Shown in pieces: positions 17,641-26,619 of a DNA stretch of 64,000 bases. The notes under the pieces were generated by a model. That model was given only the letters and a program-made list of their open reading frames with translations. It was not told where the DNA came from and searched no databases. Position numbers and translations under genes: made by a program. The stretch is from an uncultured Vampirovibrio sp. (GTDB lineage Bacteria; Cyanobacteriota; Vampirovibrionia; Gastranaerophilales; Gastranaerophilaceae). Within the stretch, counting starts at the first letter, position 1, and each line of letters begins with the position of its first letter. The stretch is taken from positions 1-64,000 of the forward strand of contig CAJTLG010000001.1 of assembly GCA_910577395.1 (NCBI GenBank). The letters run 5' to 3'.

Positions 17641-17695
17641 GTATAGTGTTAAAAAATAGTAAGTATAAAAGCAAATTTTTTAGGAGGACTATGAA

Positions 17696-18148
17696 TTGGC
17701 GATAACAACACCTTTCGGATTAAATGAAGATTTCAGATTAAATCATTCCAAATATCTTGGACGCCATGTATTGGCTGAATTTTTTGAATGTGACCCCAAC
17801 GTTTTAAATAATCCTACCCTTGTGGAAAAATACATGCTTGAAGCAGCACTCGAATGCGGTGCAACTGTGGTTCAAAAATGTTTTCATCTTTTTAATCCGC
17901 ATGGAGTTTCAGGAGTTGTTATAATATCGGAAAGCCACCTTGCAATTCACACCTGGCCTGAATTAGGATATGCTGCCGTTGATTTATTTACCTGTGGCGA
18001 GCAGTGTGACCCTAAAGTTGCTTATGAATTTTTAAAGAAATGTTTTAATTCTAAAGATGCCTCTTATTCGCAATTAAACAGAGGTATTTTGGATGACAGA
18101 AATTTATCTGTTGAACATACGCCTTTTTATATCAGCACACAGGCATAA
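17696..18148 (+). CDS. speH: S-adenosylmethionine decarboxylase proenzyme, class 1B (short bacterial form)
   Basis: A 150-aa pyruvoyl enzyme. The self-cleavage site is Glu79-Ser80 within ISESHLAIHTWPE; Ser80 becomes the pyruvoyl group, with catalytic residues in IHTWPE and FTCG (Cys100). By family, it supplies decarboxylated SAM as aminopropyl donor for spermidine or carboxyspermidine. The start is TTG at 17696, placed 8 nt after GGAGG. An ATG at 17691 sits only 3 nt after GGAGG and opens a 4-codon frame (MNWR then stop) overlapping the TTG, which could tune initiation. No other polyamine gene is adjacent. Confidence 0.93.
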   Translation: MAITTPFGLNEDFRLNHSKYLGRHVLAEFFECDPNVLNNPTLVEKYMLEAALECGATVVQKCFHLFNPHGVSGVVIISESHLAIHTWPELGYAAVDLFTCGEQCDPKVAYEFLKKCFNSKDASYSQLNRGILDDRNLSVEHTPFYISTQA

Positions 18149-18197
18149 GCTTTTAAAATATTTCCTTTTAAAACTGTTTAGCAAAATGGTATTTGTA

Positions 18198-18206
18198 TGC
18201 TAAAAT
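18198..18206 (+). promoter_or_regulatory. extended -10 element for leaderless rimI-like start
   Basis: TGCTAAAAT (TGnTAAAAT) ends 6 nt before the ATG at 18213. There is no Shine-Dalgarno in the gap TTTGCT and no good -35, which an extended -10 can dispense with. Confidence 0.45.
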
Positions 18207-18212
18207 TTTGCT

Positions 18213-18728
18213 ATGCAAGCATTAAAAATAGAAAAGATGGCCCTTTATCATCTTGATGATGTTATGGAAATAGAGGAAAAGTGCTATGGTGAACACCATT
18301 GGACAAGGGATTCTTTTGTAAATGAAATTGATAATGCGATTTCAGAGTATTTTTGTGCAGTAAACAGTGAAAATAAATGTGCAGGCTATCTTGGATTGTG
18401 GAAAATTATAGATGAAGGCCATATTACAAATTTTGCAGTAAATCCCGGCTTTCAGGGGCAGGGCATAGGACATTTTTTAATAGTAAATGCTATAGAAAAA
18501 TGCTATACAGAAAAAATTAAATATATAACCCTTGAAGTGCGGGTTTCAAATGAGAGGGCCAAAAAACTCTATGAAAAATTCGGGTTTAAATCTTTGGGGG
18601 TGAGGAAAAAATATTACCAGGACAATAATGAAGATGCCGTTATTATGTGGACTGAAAATATTTTTAACGATAGTTTTAAGAAATTGTTTGACAAGAATAA
18701 AGAGTACCTGAAAGAAATACTGAAATGA
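18213..18728 (+). CDS. rimI: GNAT N-acetyltransferase, RimI-like
   Basis: A 171-aa GNAT protein. The acetyl-CoA motif A is VNPGFQGQGIGHFLI (Q/RxxGxG type), and the C-terminal motif B is SNERAKKLYEKFGFKSLGVRKKYY, very close to RimI (LEVRVSN..A..LY...GF). RimI acetylates the N-terminal alanine of ribosomal protein S18; the substrate here is inferred from similarity. The last 40 residues extend past the usual RimI end. The gene overlaps bioY by 4 nt (ATGA), indicating translational coupling. Confidence 0.82.
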   Translation: MQALKIEKMALYHLDDVMEIEEKCYGEHHWTRDSFVNEIDNAISEYFCAVNSENKCAGYLGLWKIIDEGHITNFAVNPGFQGQGIGHFLIVNAIEKCYTEKIKYITLEVRVSNERAKKLYEKFGFKSLGVRKKYYQDNNEDAVIMWTENIFNDSFKKLFDKNKEYLKEILK

Positions 18729-19465
18729 ACAAAAGAATCAGGGGAGAATTTGAAGAAATAGTATACAGGGGCGAAAAGACACCCTTTAGTCTTGGCAGCC
18801 TTGTTGTAGTGTGTCTTTGCCTCTTACTTCTTATTATTGCAACCTTTACTCAGTTAAACCTTGTGCATTATTGGCCTGATGCGGAAAACAATATAGGTTT
18901 TGCGCTAAGTACAAAAAAATATTTATACATACCGCAAATTCCGCTTGTGTTGTTTATTGCGGCAATACTTGGCGCAAGATTTGGCAGCTTTGTTATAATT
19001 CTCTATCTTATAATGGGGTTTTTTATATGGCCTGTTTTTGCACTTGGCGGGGGGCTAGGGTATGTAAAAAGCTACTTTTTTGGATATATTTTAGGGTACT
19101 TTTTTGCAATTGTATTTGCAAGCAGAGTACTTTATTATGATAAATTTTCCTGCAAAAGTATGATATATGCCTCTTTAATTGGGGTCTTATCCATTCACTT
19201 TTGCGGTATTTTGTATACGGGGATTTTAGGGATTTTCCGTCTTGTAAACTTTGCATTTATTAAAGAGGCTCTTTCTACAACGCTCGGCGGGGAAAAAATA
19301 ATATACGACCTTGTATTTTCATTTGTGTTTATAGCGCTTTCTATCCCTATAAAAAGCATACTGTGGCTTGCAATGAAAAATTATTCAAAACCGAAACGCG
19401 ATGCCCGCACCACCCGCGAAGCACGTGAAATGCGCCGTATAGAGCGCGAAAAAGCAGAAGGTTAA
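18725..19465 (+). CDS. bioY: BioY-family biotin transporter substrate-binding subunit
   Basis: A 246-aa membrane protein with about six helices. The central segment (PQIPLVLFIAAILGARFGSF, then LYLIMGFFIWPVFALGGGLG and FFGYILGYFFA) matches the BioY core, where a Pro-rich strand, a GxRxG loop, a Gly-rich loop and GYLLGF follow one another. By family, it is the S-component of an ECF transporter for biotin. No ECF A/A'/T genes are in the window, so it may use a shared energising module or act alone. The C-terminal tail is charged (RDARTTREAREMRRIEREK). bioG and bioC lie about 37 kb away on the other strand. Confidence 0.72.
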   Translation: MNKRIRGEFEEIVYRGEKTPFSLGSLVVVCLCLLLLIIATFTQLNLVHYWPDAENNIGFALSTKKYLYIPQIPLVLFIAAILGARFGSFVIILYLIMGFFIWPVFALGGGLGYVKSYFFGYILGYFFAIVFASRVLYYDKFSCKSMIYASLIGVLSIHFCGILYTGILGIFRLVNFAFIKEALSTTLGGEKIIYDLVFSFVFIALSIPIKSILWLAMKNYSKPKRDARTTREAREMRRIEREKAEG

Positions 19466-19482
19466 TATGTTTGTTTAAGGGC

Positions 19483-19899
19483 TTATATGCCTTTAAGGTG
19501 TTTTAATTCTAAAAAACCTTTAAGTTCCCTATCCCATGGGGATTTTACTACAGGCATGAGCTTTAAATTTAACATCTGCATTGCTGATGTTACCTCCCGA
19601 ATATTGCTGCCTGTGTATGCAAGTGCAAGTTCTGCACCGTTATCTAAAATATCCTTTGTCAGATACTTTTGAATAGCATCGATATTTGAAGTTTTTTGAT
19701 TTTTAAGTAAATTTTTTATTTGGTTTTTTGAAATTCCGCCGATTATTTTAAAATTTTTATTACATACGGCAATTTTTGAAATATTGAATTCCAACATTTT
19801 CTTAAGCGCATCTTTAACTGTATCATCTGCCAGGGTATAAGCATTTAACGGAGTTGCAAAATTTCCGGCACGTGCAGGGCGCATGTTTTTATATCTCAT
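19483..19899 (-). CDS. CBS-domain pair protein (138 aa)
   Basis: A small protein with two CBS-like motifs: LADDTVKDALKKMLEFNISKIAV followed by IIGGISKNQIKNLL, then a second, weaker half (GSNIREVTSAMQMLNLKLMP, LKGFLELKHL). CBS pairs often bind adenosyl nucleotides as energy sensors; ligand and partner are unknown here. The frame is open to a TTG at 19929, but the ATG at 19899 is preferred, with AAGG 12 nt upstream. No effector domain is fused, so it must act on another protein, if at all. Confidence 0.62.
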   Translation of the reverse strand: MRYKNMRPARAGNFATPLNAYTLADDTVKDALKKMLEFNISKIAVCNKNFKIIGGISKNQIKNLLKNQKTSNIDAIQKYLTKDILDNGAELALAYTGSNIREVTSAMQMLNLKLMPVVKSPWDRELKGFLELKHLKGI

Positions 19900-19999
19900 A
19901 AAACCATTTATCCTTGTATATATTAACAAGGCTAGTTTAGAAGATTAATAAACACCTTACAATTACCCGGGCAGGTAGGTTTTGCTATATGGTTAAATC

Positions 20000-22480
20000 C
20001 TATTGCCTAAAGCTTAAACCTTCAAAGGTTTTTTCCAGGCCTGCTTTAATTTTTGAAATTTCATTTTCAATTATTTCATCGGTAAGGGTTTTTTCTTCAT
20101 CCTGCAAGGTTATTCTGTACGCCATACTCTTTTTATCTGCATCAATGTTAGAGCCTTCATAGATATCAAAAACCTTTGCGCTTTTAAAAATATTCTTATC
20201 GCTAAATTTCTTTATAGCCTTTAAAATATTACTGTTTGTAGTGTTTTTATCTGTGGTGAATGCTATATCTCTTGTAATAGGGGTAGTTTGCGGCAATTTT
20301 TTGTATCTTGCGGTGTTGTTATAATTCATTGAGGCTAAAATTTCCTCTAAATCAAGCTCAAACACAAATAAATCCTGGTTTAATTTCATTTTATCGGCTA
20401 AAACAGGATGCAGTTTGCCAAAATACCCTATATTAACAGGATGTTTTCCTAAAAGCTCAACAGTAGCGCTTTGATACGGGTGCATAAATTTATAATTATC
20501 TGCATCTTTAAGCGGAGAATACACAATGCGTCTTTCTAGGCCTAAAATATCAACCAGATTTTCTATTACACCTTTCATTGTGTAAAAATCGGGCACACCT
20601 GTTTTTGTCCAAAGTTCATTATTTATATTGCCAAATATGCAGCCTGATAGTTTTCTTCTCTCTTCAACACCTGAATAATCTTCCGTTGCCTCTTCTTTGA
20701 TATTGAACACTTTGCCGATTTCATACAGTCTGAAATTTTTATTTGCCATATCAAAATTTAATTTAACAACATTTAAAAGGTTTGGCATTAACCTCTGGCG
20801 AAGTGTTGTAGCATCTTCACTCTGCGGGTTTTTCACTTTAAGGGCAGTATTATTGTCTAATTCGCACATATACTCCCTATAAAGATTATCCCCTACAAGA
20901 GAGCTTGTCACAATTTCATCAAATCCAAGGTTTAAAAACATTTCATTGATTGCTTTTAATGTTTTTTGTTCAGGCGTGATTGTGGCAGCTTCTGTTATAT
21001 TCATTAAAGTAGGCGGGATGTTATCGTATCCGGAAATTCTTGCCACCTCTTCAATAAGGTCAATTTCTCTTGTAACATCATTTGTTCTGTAGCTTGGCAC
21101 CTTAAATTTTGCTGCTATTTCATTTTTGCCTAAAAGCTCAAATCCAAGGTTTTCAAGGATTTTAACACATTTAGCCTGTTCTATTTCAATCCCTAAAATC
21201 CTCTTAATTTCTGAACCCCTAAGAGTTATTTCGATATCCTCTTTTTTGTTATTACCGCATTCTGCCATTCCTTCAAATTTTGCATCGGCATATTTGATTA
21301 AAAGATTAACAGCCTGCATTAAACCCATTTGCACAAGCTCTATATCTACACCCCTTTCAAACCTTGCACTTGCTTCAGAGCGGTACCCTATAGACCTTGC
21401 GGATTTTCTGTTTGTGTGGGATGTAAAAAATGCAGCCTCAAGCGCTATATTTTTTGTATTATCGTCAATTTCAGAGTTATATCCGCCAAAAACCCCTGCT
21501 ATGCATACAGGTTCCTCTTTTGTTGCAATAACAACGGTTTTGTCGGTTAAATCTCTTGCCACTTCATCAATGGTGACAAGCTTTTCGCCCTCTTTAGCAT
21601 ATCGTACGCAAAGGTAATTGTTTAATTTATCAAAATCAAAAGCATGCAGCGGTGTACCAAGCTCTAACATAACGTAGTTTGTAATATCCACGACGTTATT
21701 TATAGGCCTCATGCCGACTGCTGCTACCCTTCTTTGGATAAAATCCGGTGCGGGTTTAATTTTAATATCTTTTAAAATAGCTGCAGAATAATATTTACAG
21801 GTTTCATCATCCAAAATTTCCACTTCAAATTTATCTGTAGTTGCATCTTTTGTGGCGCTTAGGGGGAAAAATTTCAGTTTTTTATTAAACAGGGCGCAAA
21901 GTTCCCTTGCAACACCTATTACAGACATCTGGTCACCCCTATTTGCCGTCGGGGCAAGGTGGAATACTGTTTCGTTGTGCAGATTTAAAACCTTTTCAAG
22001 TTTTTCCCCCAAGGGGATTTCGCCCAAACTAAGGGCCGGGTTATTTAAAATTAAAATACCGTCCTCTTTTTGCATCCCATCCAAACCAAGCTCATCTTGG
22101 GAACACAGCATCCCCTGTGATTCAACCCCTCTTATAACGGCAGGGGTTAATTCAAAGATTTCACCGGTTTTTCTTGAAAAAACTTTTGAACCGACACTTG
22201 CATATGGGATTATTTGGCCTTCCTTAATATTTTGAGCCCCGCAAACAACTGTCCTGGTGCCGTCTAAACCTGTATCCACCGTCACAAGATGCAATTTATC
22301 GGCATTTGGGTGGTTATCAATCTTTTTAATTAATGCAGTGATGATGTTTGTAAAATTAGGCTTTTTAATTTCAATCTCTTCAACCTCTAAGCCGCTCATA
22401 GTAAGCTTATGAGCGATTAATTCAGGCTCAATACCTTCTAAATCCACATACTCATTCAACCATTCAAGTGAAACCTGCAT
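20000..22480 (-). CDS. pheT: phenylalanine-tRNA ligase beta subunit
   Basis: An 826-aa protein with the full PheT plan: N-terminal SLEWLNEYVDL, the EMAP-like tRNA-binding domain (about 40-150, HPNADKLHLVTVDTG and GVESQGMLCSQDELG), the B3/B4 editing region (RPINNVVDITNYVMLELG), the B5 domain, a catalytic-like core (LIEEVARISGYDNIPPTL) and a C-terminal FDX-ACB anticodon-binding domain (TTPITRDIAFTTD). It pairs with PheS to charge tRNA-Phe; pheS is not in the window, whereas many bacteria have pheST operons. A Shine-Dalgarno AAGGA precedes the ATG. I saw no T-box in the 157-bp upstream gap. Confidence 0.97.
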   Translation of the reverse strand: MQVSLEWLNEYVDLEGIEPELIAHKLTMSGLEVEEIEIKKPNFTNIITALIKKIDNHPNADKLHLVTVDTGLDGTRTVVCGAQNIKEGQIIPYASVGSKVFSRKTGEIFELTPAVIRGVESQGMLCSQDELGLDGMQKEDGILILNNPALSLGEIPLGEKLEKVLNLHNETVFHLAPTANRGDQMSVIGVARELCALFNKKLKFFPLSATKDATTDKFEVEILDDETCKYYSAAILKDIKIKPAPDFIQRRVAAVGMRPINNVVDITNYVMLELGTPLHAFDFDKLNNYLCVRYAKEGEKLVTIDEVARDLTDKTVVIATKEEPVCIAGVFGGYNSEIDDNTKNIALEAAFFTSHTNRKSARSIGYRSEASARFERGVDIELVQMGLMQAVNLLIKYADAKFEGMAECGNNKKEDIEITLRGSEIKRILGIEIEQAKCVKILENLGFELLGKNEIAAKFKVPSYRTNDVTREIDLIEEVARISGYDNIPPTLMNITEAATITPEQKTLKAINEMFLNLGFDEIVTSSLVGDNLYREYMCELDNNTALKVKNPQSEDATTLRQRLMPNLLNVVKLNFDMANKNFRLYEIGKVFNIKEEATEDYSGVEERRKLSGCIFGNINNELWTKTGVPDFYTMKGVIENLVDILGLERRIVYSPLKDADNYKFMHPYQSATVELLGKHPVNIGYFGKLHPVLADKMKLNQDLFVFELDLEEILASMNYNNTARYKKLPQTTPITRDIAFTTDKNTTNSNILKAIKKFSDKNIFKSAKVFDIYEGSNIDADKKSMAYRITLQDEEKTLTDEIIENEISKIKAGLEKTFEGLSFRQ

Positions 22481-22637
22481 AAATTAAATCCTTTTATACT
22501 TTTACTTTATTTACCGCTGTGTCGCAAAATGCCGGCACATTTTCCCACACAAATTTTATTACAAACAGGATAATGAAACAAGATTGTTATGAAGGGATAT
22601 TTTAGTAAAAAGCCCATTAAGATTTAAAACAAGCCCG

Positions 22638-24005
22638 TTAATTATTCAAACTATGCAATGGTGCAGGGATTCGCCCGAGGCGATTTACAAATACGCTTGA
22701 ATCAAGTTTGCTTACAGGCATAATTGGTGCCTCCCCTAAAAGCCCGCCGAATTTTGCCTCATCCCCGACATTTTTCCCGGGTACAGGGATAATTCTTACG
22801 GCAGTGGTCTTTTTATTTATCATTCCGATTGCCATTTCGTCTGCTATAATGCCTGCAATGGTTTCAACAGGTGTATCTCCGGGGATTGCAATCATATCAA
22901 GCCCTACAGAGCACACGCTTGTCATTGCTTCAAGTTTATCAATGGTTAAAACACCGTTCCTTGCAGCCTTTATCATGCCTGCATCCTCCGAAACAGGTAT
23001 AAATGCACCTGAAAGTCCGCCCACATAGCTGGATGCCATAATGCCGCCCTTTTTAACGGCATCATTCAGCATTGCAAGCGCTGCCGTTGTGCCGTGTGCG
23101 CCTGCGGCCTCTAGCCCCATGGCCTCAAATATCCCTGCAACACTATCTCCTTCTGCAGGTGTTGGCGCGAGGGATAAATCTATTACGCCAAAAGGTATAT
23201 CAAGCCTGTCTGCAAGGCGCCTTCCGATTAATTCGCCAGTTGTGGTTATTTTAAACGCTGTTTTTTTAATGGTATTAGCTACCTCTCCAAGGTCTGCGGT
23301 TTTTGATATATTTTCTATTGCCCACCTTACAACACCCGGGCCTGAAACCCCCACATTTAATGCCGCCTCGGGCTCATTTACTCCGCAGTATGCGCCTGCC
23401 ATAAAGGGGTTGTCGGTTACAGAGTTACAAAAGCACACAAATTTTGCCGCCCCAAGGCCGTCAGCCTCTTTAGTTAGCTCTGCCGCCTTTTTTATAACAT
23501 TTGCGGTCTTTAAAACACCCACCATATTAATCCCTGCCTTTGATGTTGCAAGGTTTAGGGAAGAACATACTCTTTCTGTTGCAGCAAGGGCTTCGGGGAT
23601 GCTTTCAATAAATCTTTTATCCCCGTTTGTGCAGCCTTTTTCAACAAGGGCTGAATATCCGCCTATAAAATCAATCCCCACCTCTTTTGCCGCCTTATCA
23701 AGCATAGCAGCAAGATATACATAATCCGCGTTTTTAGCGGATTCTGCAATTATTGAAATGGGGGTAACTGCTATTCTTTTGTTTATAATCGGTATTGAAA
23801 ACTCATTTTCAAGGTCATCAGCGTATTTTGCAAGATTTTCAGCATGATGTGTGATTTTGTCGTAAATCTTTCCGCCGATAGTTTTTGTATCTTCTCCGAC
23901 ACAATCCCGAAGGCTTAATGCAAGGGTTACGGTCCTTATATCAAGATGATGAACCTTAATCATCTCAATTGTTTCCATTACATTTTTTATATCAAAATCT
24001 TTCAT
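22638..24005 (-). CDS. PFL family protein (UPF0210/DUF711)
   Basis: A 455-aa protein matching the UPF0210 family: N-terminal [28 protein letters not shown] (split here between residues 8 and 35), [44 protein letters not shown] and a C-terminal [19 protein letters not shown]. The family is annotated as pyruvate formate-lyase-like from structure, but its reaction is not established, and I see no glycyl-radical motif. It lies downstream of an ACT protein (41 nt), a pairing common in Firmicutes, and behind deoC. The Shine-Dalgarno is AGAGGAAG. Confidence 0.9.
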   Translation of the reverse strand: MKDFDIKNVMETIEMIKVHHLDIRTVTLALSLRDCVGEDTKTIGGKIYDKITHHAENLAKYADDLENEFSIPIINKRIAVTPISIIAESAKNADYVYLAAMLDKAAKEVGIDFIGGYSALVEKGCTNGDKRFIESIPEALAATERVCSSLNLATSKAGINMVGVLKTANVIKKAAELTKEADGLGAAKFVCFCNSVTDNPFMAGAYCGVNEPEAALNVGVSGPGVVRWAIENISKTADLGEVANTIKKTAFKITTTGELIGRRLADRLDIPFGVIDLSLAPTPAEGDSVAGIFEAMGLEAAGAHGTTAALAMLNDAVKKGGIMASSYVGGLSGAFIPVSEDAGMIKAARNGVLTIDKLEAMTSVCSVGLDMIAIPGDTPVETIAGIIADEMAIGMINKKTTAVRIIPVPGKNVGDEAKFGGLLGEAPIMPVSKLDSSVFVNRLGRIPAPLHSLNN

Positions 24006-24046
24006 TAAATCTTCCTCTAAAAACCGGAACCGCGCACAAAATATAT

Positions 24047-24325
24047 CTATACAGAGTGCATGCCGTCAAAAATTTCTTTTCTTTGCACCCACACTTCCAT
24101 ATCCATTTCTTTTCCGGAATTAATTATTCCTTCTTTTATTTCTTTAAAAGGCATTTTTGCATTTTTAATACTGCACAGCATCATCATTACAAAATAATCC
24201 TGCATAATGGTTTGTTTAATATCTTCTATGTTTACATTCAGCATGCAAAGAGTGTTTGCAATACGGGCAACTATTCCTACTTTATCTCTTCCGGAAATTG
24301 TTATAACAATTTTTTCATCACTCAT
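24047..24325 (-). CDS. ACT domain protein (UPF0237)
   Basis: A 92-aa protein that is essentially one ACT domain: [20 protein letters not shown], then [20 protein letters not shown]. This is the UPF0237 pattern of stand-alone ACT proteins that are next to PFL/UPF0210 genes. ACT domains usually bind amino acids; here it probably regulates or forms a complex with the PFL-family protein encoded immediately downstream. The ligand is unknown. Confidence 0.88.
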   Translation of the reverse strand: MSDEKIVITISGRDKVGIVARIANTLCMLNVNIEDIKQTIMQDYFVMMMLCSIKNAKMPFKEIKEGIINSGKEMDMEVWVQRKEIFDGMHSV

Positions 24326-24355
24326 AAATTTTCCTTTAACTTAACCTTTTAAAGG

Positions 24356-24544
24356 CTATTTTTTAATATCATCCTTAATTACAATAAGGTTATTCATAAT
24401 CTTCATTGCAACAGTAGGCAAAACAACATCATTCAGGCCGTTTGCAATGCTTATGATGCTGCCTGCTTTAAGTGTGGTTTCTTCTCCTCTGTACATAAAA
24501 GTGTAATCAGTCTGTCTGTCAGACCTTATTGTGATTTTATCCAT
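24356..24544 (-). CDS. unrecognised 62-aa protein in the deoC operon
   Basis: A small protein between deoC (19 nt upstream) and the ACT gene (30 nt downstream), all in the same direction. It has mixed charge and no membrane segment: beta-rich in look (TIRSDRQTDYTFMYRGEET), with a C-terminal NNLIVIKDDIKK. The compact spacing inside an operon argues that it is real. No function can be given. Confidence 0.6.
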   Translation of the reverse strand: MDKITIRSDRQTDYTFMYRGEETTLKAGSIISIANGLNDVVLPTVAMKIMNNLIVIKDDIKK

Positions 24545-24563
24545 TTTCCGTATATTCCTTTTA

Positions 24564-25250
24564 TTAATATTTCATTATGGCAACGCCGCTGCTTGTCCCA
24601 AGCCTGTCTGCCCCTGCGTTAATTAAATCAATTGCCTGCACTCTTGTCCTGATACCGCCTGATGCTTTTACGCCCATTCCGCGTTTTGATACGGTATCAC
24701 TCATAAGGCGGATATTTTCCGTTGTTGCGCCAAGTCCGTTTTTCAAAAATCCTGTTGATGTTTTTACAAAATCCGCTCCTGCAGTGATGCAGTTGAGGCA
24801 TGCTTTTTTGATTTCATCCTTTGTAAGCAGGTCAACCTCTAAGATTACTTTTAAATTACGTTTTCCGCAAACATTTTTAATGGTTTTGATTTCATCCGAA
24901 ACTTTTTTATAATCACCCATTTTAATGGCGGAAAGGTTTATTACGGTGTCAATCTCATCCGCCCCTTCGTTAATGGCCTGGTGCACCTGCACAAGTGTTG
25001 TATCCATACTGTTTGTGCCAAGCGGAAAATTTACTACGGTCACAAGCTTGATTTCTGGTGCAAGGACACCCTTTTGCCCTAAATCTGCCTTTTTATCATC
25101 AATATATTTTCTTGCAAATTTTACAAAATTAGGGTTAATACAAATCCCAAAAAACTTGTATTCATAGGCCTCATCTATCAATTGTTTGATATCTTTTTCA
25201 GTGGCTCCGGGTTTTAAAAGTGTGTGTTCAATGTGTTTTGCAATATCCAT
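24564..25250 (-). CDS. deoC: deoxyribose-phosphate aldolase
   Basis: A 228-aa TIM barrel. The Schiff-base lysine is in ADFVKTSTGF, the second lysine in MGVKASGGIRT and the conserved Asp in DEIDTVINL. N-terminal HIEHTLLKPGATE is the DeoC start motif. By family, it cleaves 2-deoxyribose-5-phosphate to acetaldehyde and glyceraldehyde-3-phosphate. Where most DeoC proteins have (I/L)ET(C/A)LL, this one has LEVDLL, a noticeable change near the active site. It heads an operon with a 62-aa protein, an ACT protein and a PFL-family protein. An extended -10 sits 7 nt before the ATG with no Shine-Dalgarno. Confidence 0.92.
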   Translation of the reverse strand: MDIAKHIEHTLLKPGATEKDIKQLIDEAYEYKFFGICINPNFVKFARKYIDDKKADLGQKGVLAPEIKLVTVVNFPLGTNSMDTTLVQVHQAINEGADEIDTVINLSAIKMGDYKKVSDEIKTIKNVCGKRNLKVILEVDLLTKDEIKKACLNCITAGADFVKTSTGFLKNGLGATTENIRLMSDTVSKRGMGVKASGGIRTRVQAIDLINAGADRLGTSSGVAIMKY

Positions 25251-25257
25251 AGCAGAT

Positions 25258-25266
25258 ATTATACCA
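25258..25266 (-). promoter_or_regulatory. extended -10 element for leaderless deoC start
   Basis: The reverse strand reads TGGTATAAT, a perfect extended -10, ending 7 nt before the deoC ATG. It overlaps the stop codon of the upstream dehydrogenase gene. Confidence 0.5.
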
Positions 25267-26263
25267 AAACCTGATTTTTAGCGCCAGGGTCAAAATTGAT
25301 ACAGGATGAAATATTTTGTAATGTTATCTCTAAAATTCTTTTTGTGGCCTCTTTTGTATCATAGGCGGTATGCGGTGTTATAAGCACATTGTCCATTTTT
25401 AAAAGACGGTTTGCAATTAAAAAATTCTTCAAACATGTGTCTTTAACATTGTTAAATCCTTGTGCGCGGGCAGGCTTTTGCCATAATATATCTTCACATT
25501 CTATAACATCAAGTGCGGCATAGGCTACCCTTTTATCTACAATTGCATCATAAAGTGCATCCGTATCTATGATTTCCCCGCGGGCCGTATTTACAATAAT
25601 AACACCTTTTTTAAGGGAATTAATTCTGTTTCTGTCAAACATCCTTAGTGTATCTGCTGTTAAGGGGGTGTTTATGCTTATTATATCAGCCTGGGTGCAT
25701 AATTCATCAAGTGAAACATATGTGACATCAGTGGTTTTCACCACATCATAGGCTATAACATCCATAGAAAAGCCTTTTGCAATCTTTACAACCTTAGAGC
25801 CTATTGCCCCTGTGCCGATAACGCCCATTGTTTTACCAAAAAGCTCTACCCCGACATATTTATCAAGCAGGATATTTCCCATTCTAAGCGCATTATTGGA
25901 TTGTACAATCTGCCTTATTAATGCTAAAAGGCTTGCAAACACATATTCTGCAACAGTATAATCGCCGTAATTCGGGCAATTGAACACATGTATACCTCTT
26001 TCGTGCGCATAATGCATATCGACATGGGAAAATCCTACACTTCGAAGCAGTATAAACTTTAAATTCGGGAATTTATCAAGTGTTTTGGCATTCAAAAGTG
26101 ACGGCGTAAAAACAGATATAGCCTCGCTGTCAAGAGTATTTTCAGGGATATTGGCCGCAGGATGCAGGCTGGTATTTACAAAAACGGCCTCAATTTCATG
26201 CGGCAGGTGTACTGTAAAAAATACTTCCTCATGCGGGAGTGAATCAAAAAATGTTATCTTCAT
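25259..26263 (-). CDS. D-isomer-specific 2-hydroxyacid dehydrogenase
   Basis: A 334-aa protein from the ATG at 26263 (MKITFFDSLPHEEVFF); the frame upstream to 26344 has no conserved start. The NAD-binding motif is GVIGTGAIGSKVVKIA, followed by INTPLTADTLRM, IIVNTARGEIIDTDAL (substrate Arg in the TARGE segment) and HTAYDTKEA with the catalytic His. By family, it reduces a 2-oxoacid with NADH; D-lactate dehydrogenase is plausible, since LdhA proteins share this length and end. The upstream 356-bp region carries hairpins, including a terminator-like one 36 nt before the start, so attenuation is possible. Confidence 0.88.
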   Translation of the reverse strand: MKITFFDSLPHEEVFFTVHLPHEIEAVFVNTSLHPAANIPENTLDSEAISVFTPSLLNAKTLDKFPNLKFILLRSVGFSHVDMHYAHERGIHVFNCPNYGDYTVAEYVFASLLALIRQIVQSNNALRMGNILLDKYVGVELFGKTMGVIGTGAIGSKVVKIAKGFSMDVIAYDVVKTTDVTYVSLDELCTQADIISINTPLTADTLRMFDRNRINSLKKGVIIVNTARGEIIDTDALYDAIVDKRVAYAALDVIECEDILWQKPARAQGFNNVKDTCLKNFLIANRLLKMDNVLITPHTAYDTKEATKRILEITLQNISSCINFDPGAKNQVLV

Positions 26264-26619
26264 AATACCGCTATTTAACCCTGCGGTTATATAAAAATAA
26301 TCCCCTGAATGGCTACTCAGGGGGATTAATAAAACTGACAACATCCTGTTTCAGCACCTGCGCCGAATTAAACTATCTTGTTTGAAGTTTATGGTTTGAT
26401 TAGATTTTTATGCTGAATTATCTAATTGCTTGATTGTTTGTGCATCGGCAAGATGTTGTAGTTTTATTAAGGTCAAAAATGGTGAAACTTTTTTTGACCC
26501 CGTAATATGTTTGTATTGTATTATAAATGCATATTTTTGTCAAGTAGTTGATTAATAAATAATCAATCACCAATTAATCAATTGAAGTTAAAAGTATCAT
26601 ATGCAACCATTTTGTTATT
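26264..26619. promoter_or_regulatory. 356-bp divergent regulatory region with three inverted repeats
   Basis: This gene-free stretch separates the leftward dehydrogenase from the rightward MerR-like regulator. It holds a terminator-like hairpin (26299-26327), a perfect 9-bp hairpin GGTCAAAAA/TTTTTGACC (26471-26479 and 26491-26499) and an inverted repeat TTGATTAAT/ATTAATCAA (26548-26556 and 26573-26581) just upstream of the regulator. I could not match any known riboswitch core (SAM, TPP, FMN, cobalamin, glycine) by eye. The last repeat may be an operator for the regulator itself. Confidence 0.45.
26299..26327 (-). terminator. terminator-like hairpin in the dehydrogenase leader (possible attenuator)
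   Basis: On the minus strand AATCCCCCTGA and TCAGGGGATT flank an 8-nt loop, with one unpaired C, and are followed by ATTATTTTTATA. It ends 36 nt before the dehydrogenase ATG, so it would act inside that leader. Confidence 0.45.

Noticed and set aside
19474..19496. Hairpin TTAAGGGC/GCCTTTAA between bioY and the CBS gene as a terminator
   Set aside because: One wobble pair and no good U tract on either strand.
21126..21617. 163-codon plus-strand frame within pheT
   Set aside because: Shadow of pheT, no Shine-Dalgarno or family pattern.
22481..22637. T-box leader for pheT (and likewise for glyS)
   Set aside because: No T-box sequence TGGNACCGCG and no terminator/antiterminator pair.
23041..23724. 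227-codon open frame on the plus strand inside the PFL-family gene
   Set aside because: Antisense to a well-conserved protein; the translation is low-complexity Ser/Ala/Pro text without a start signal.
24356..24544. 62-aa frame as a non-coding spacer in the deoC operon
   Set aside because: Spacing to both neighbours and an open frame ending correctly favour a gene; kept with moderate confidence.
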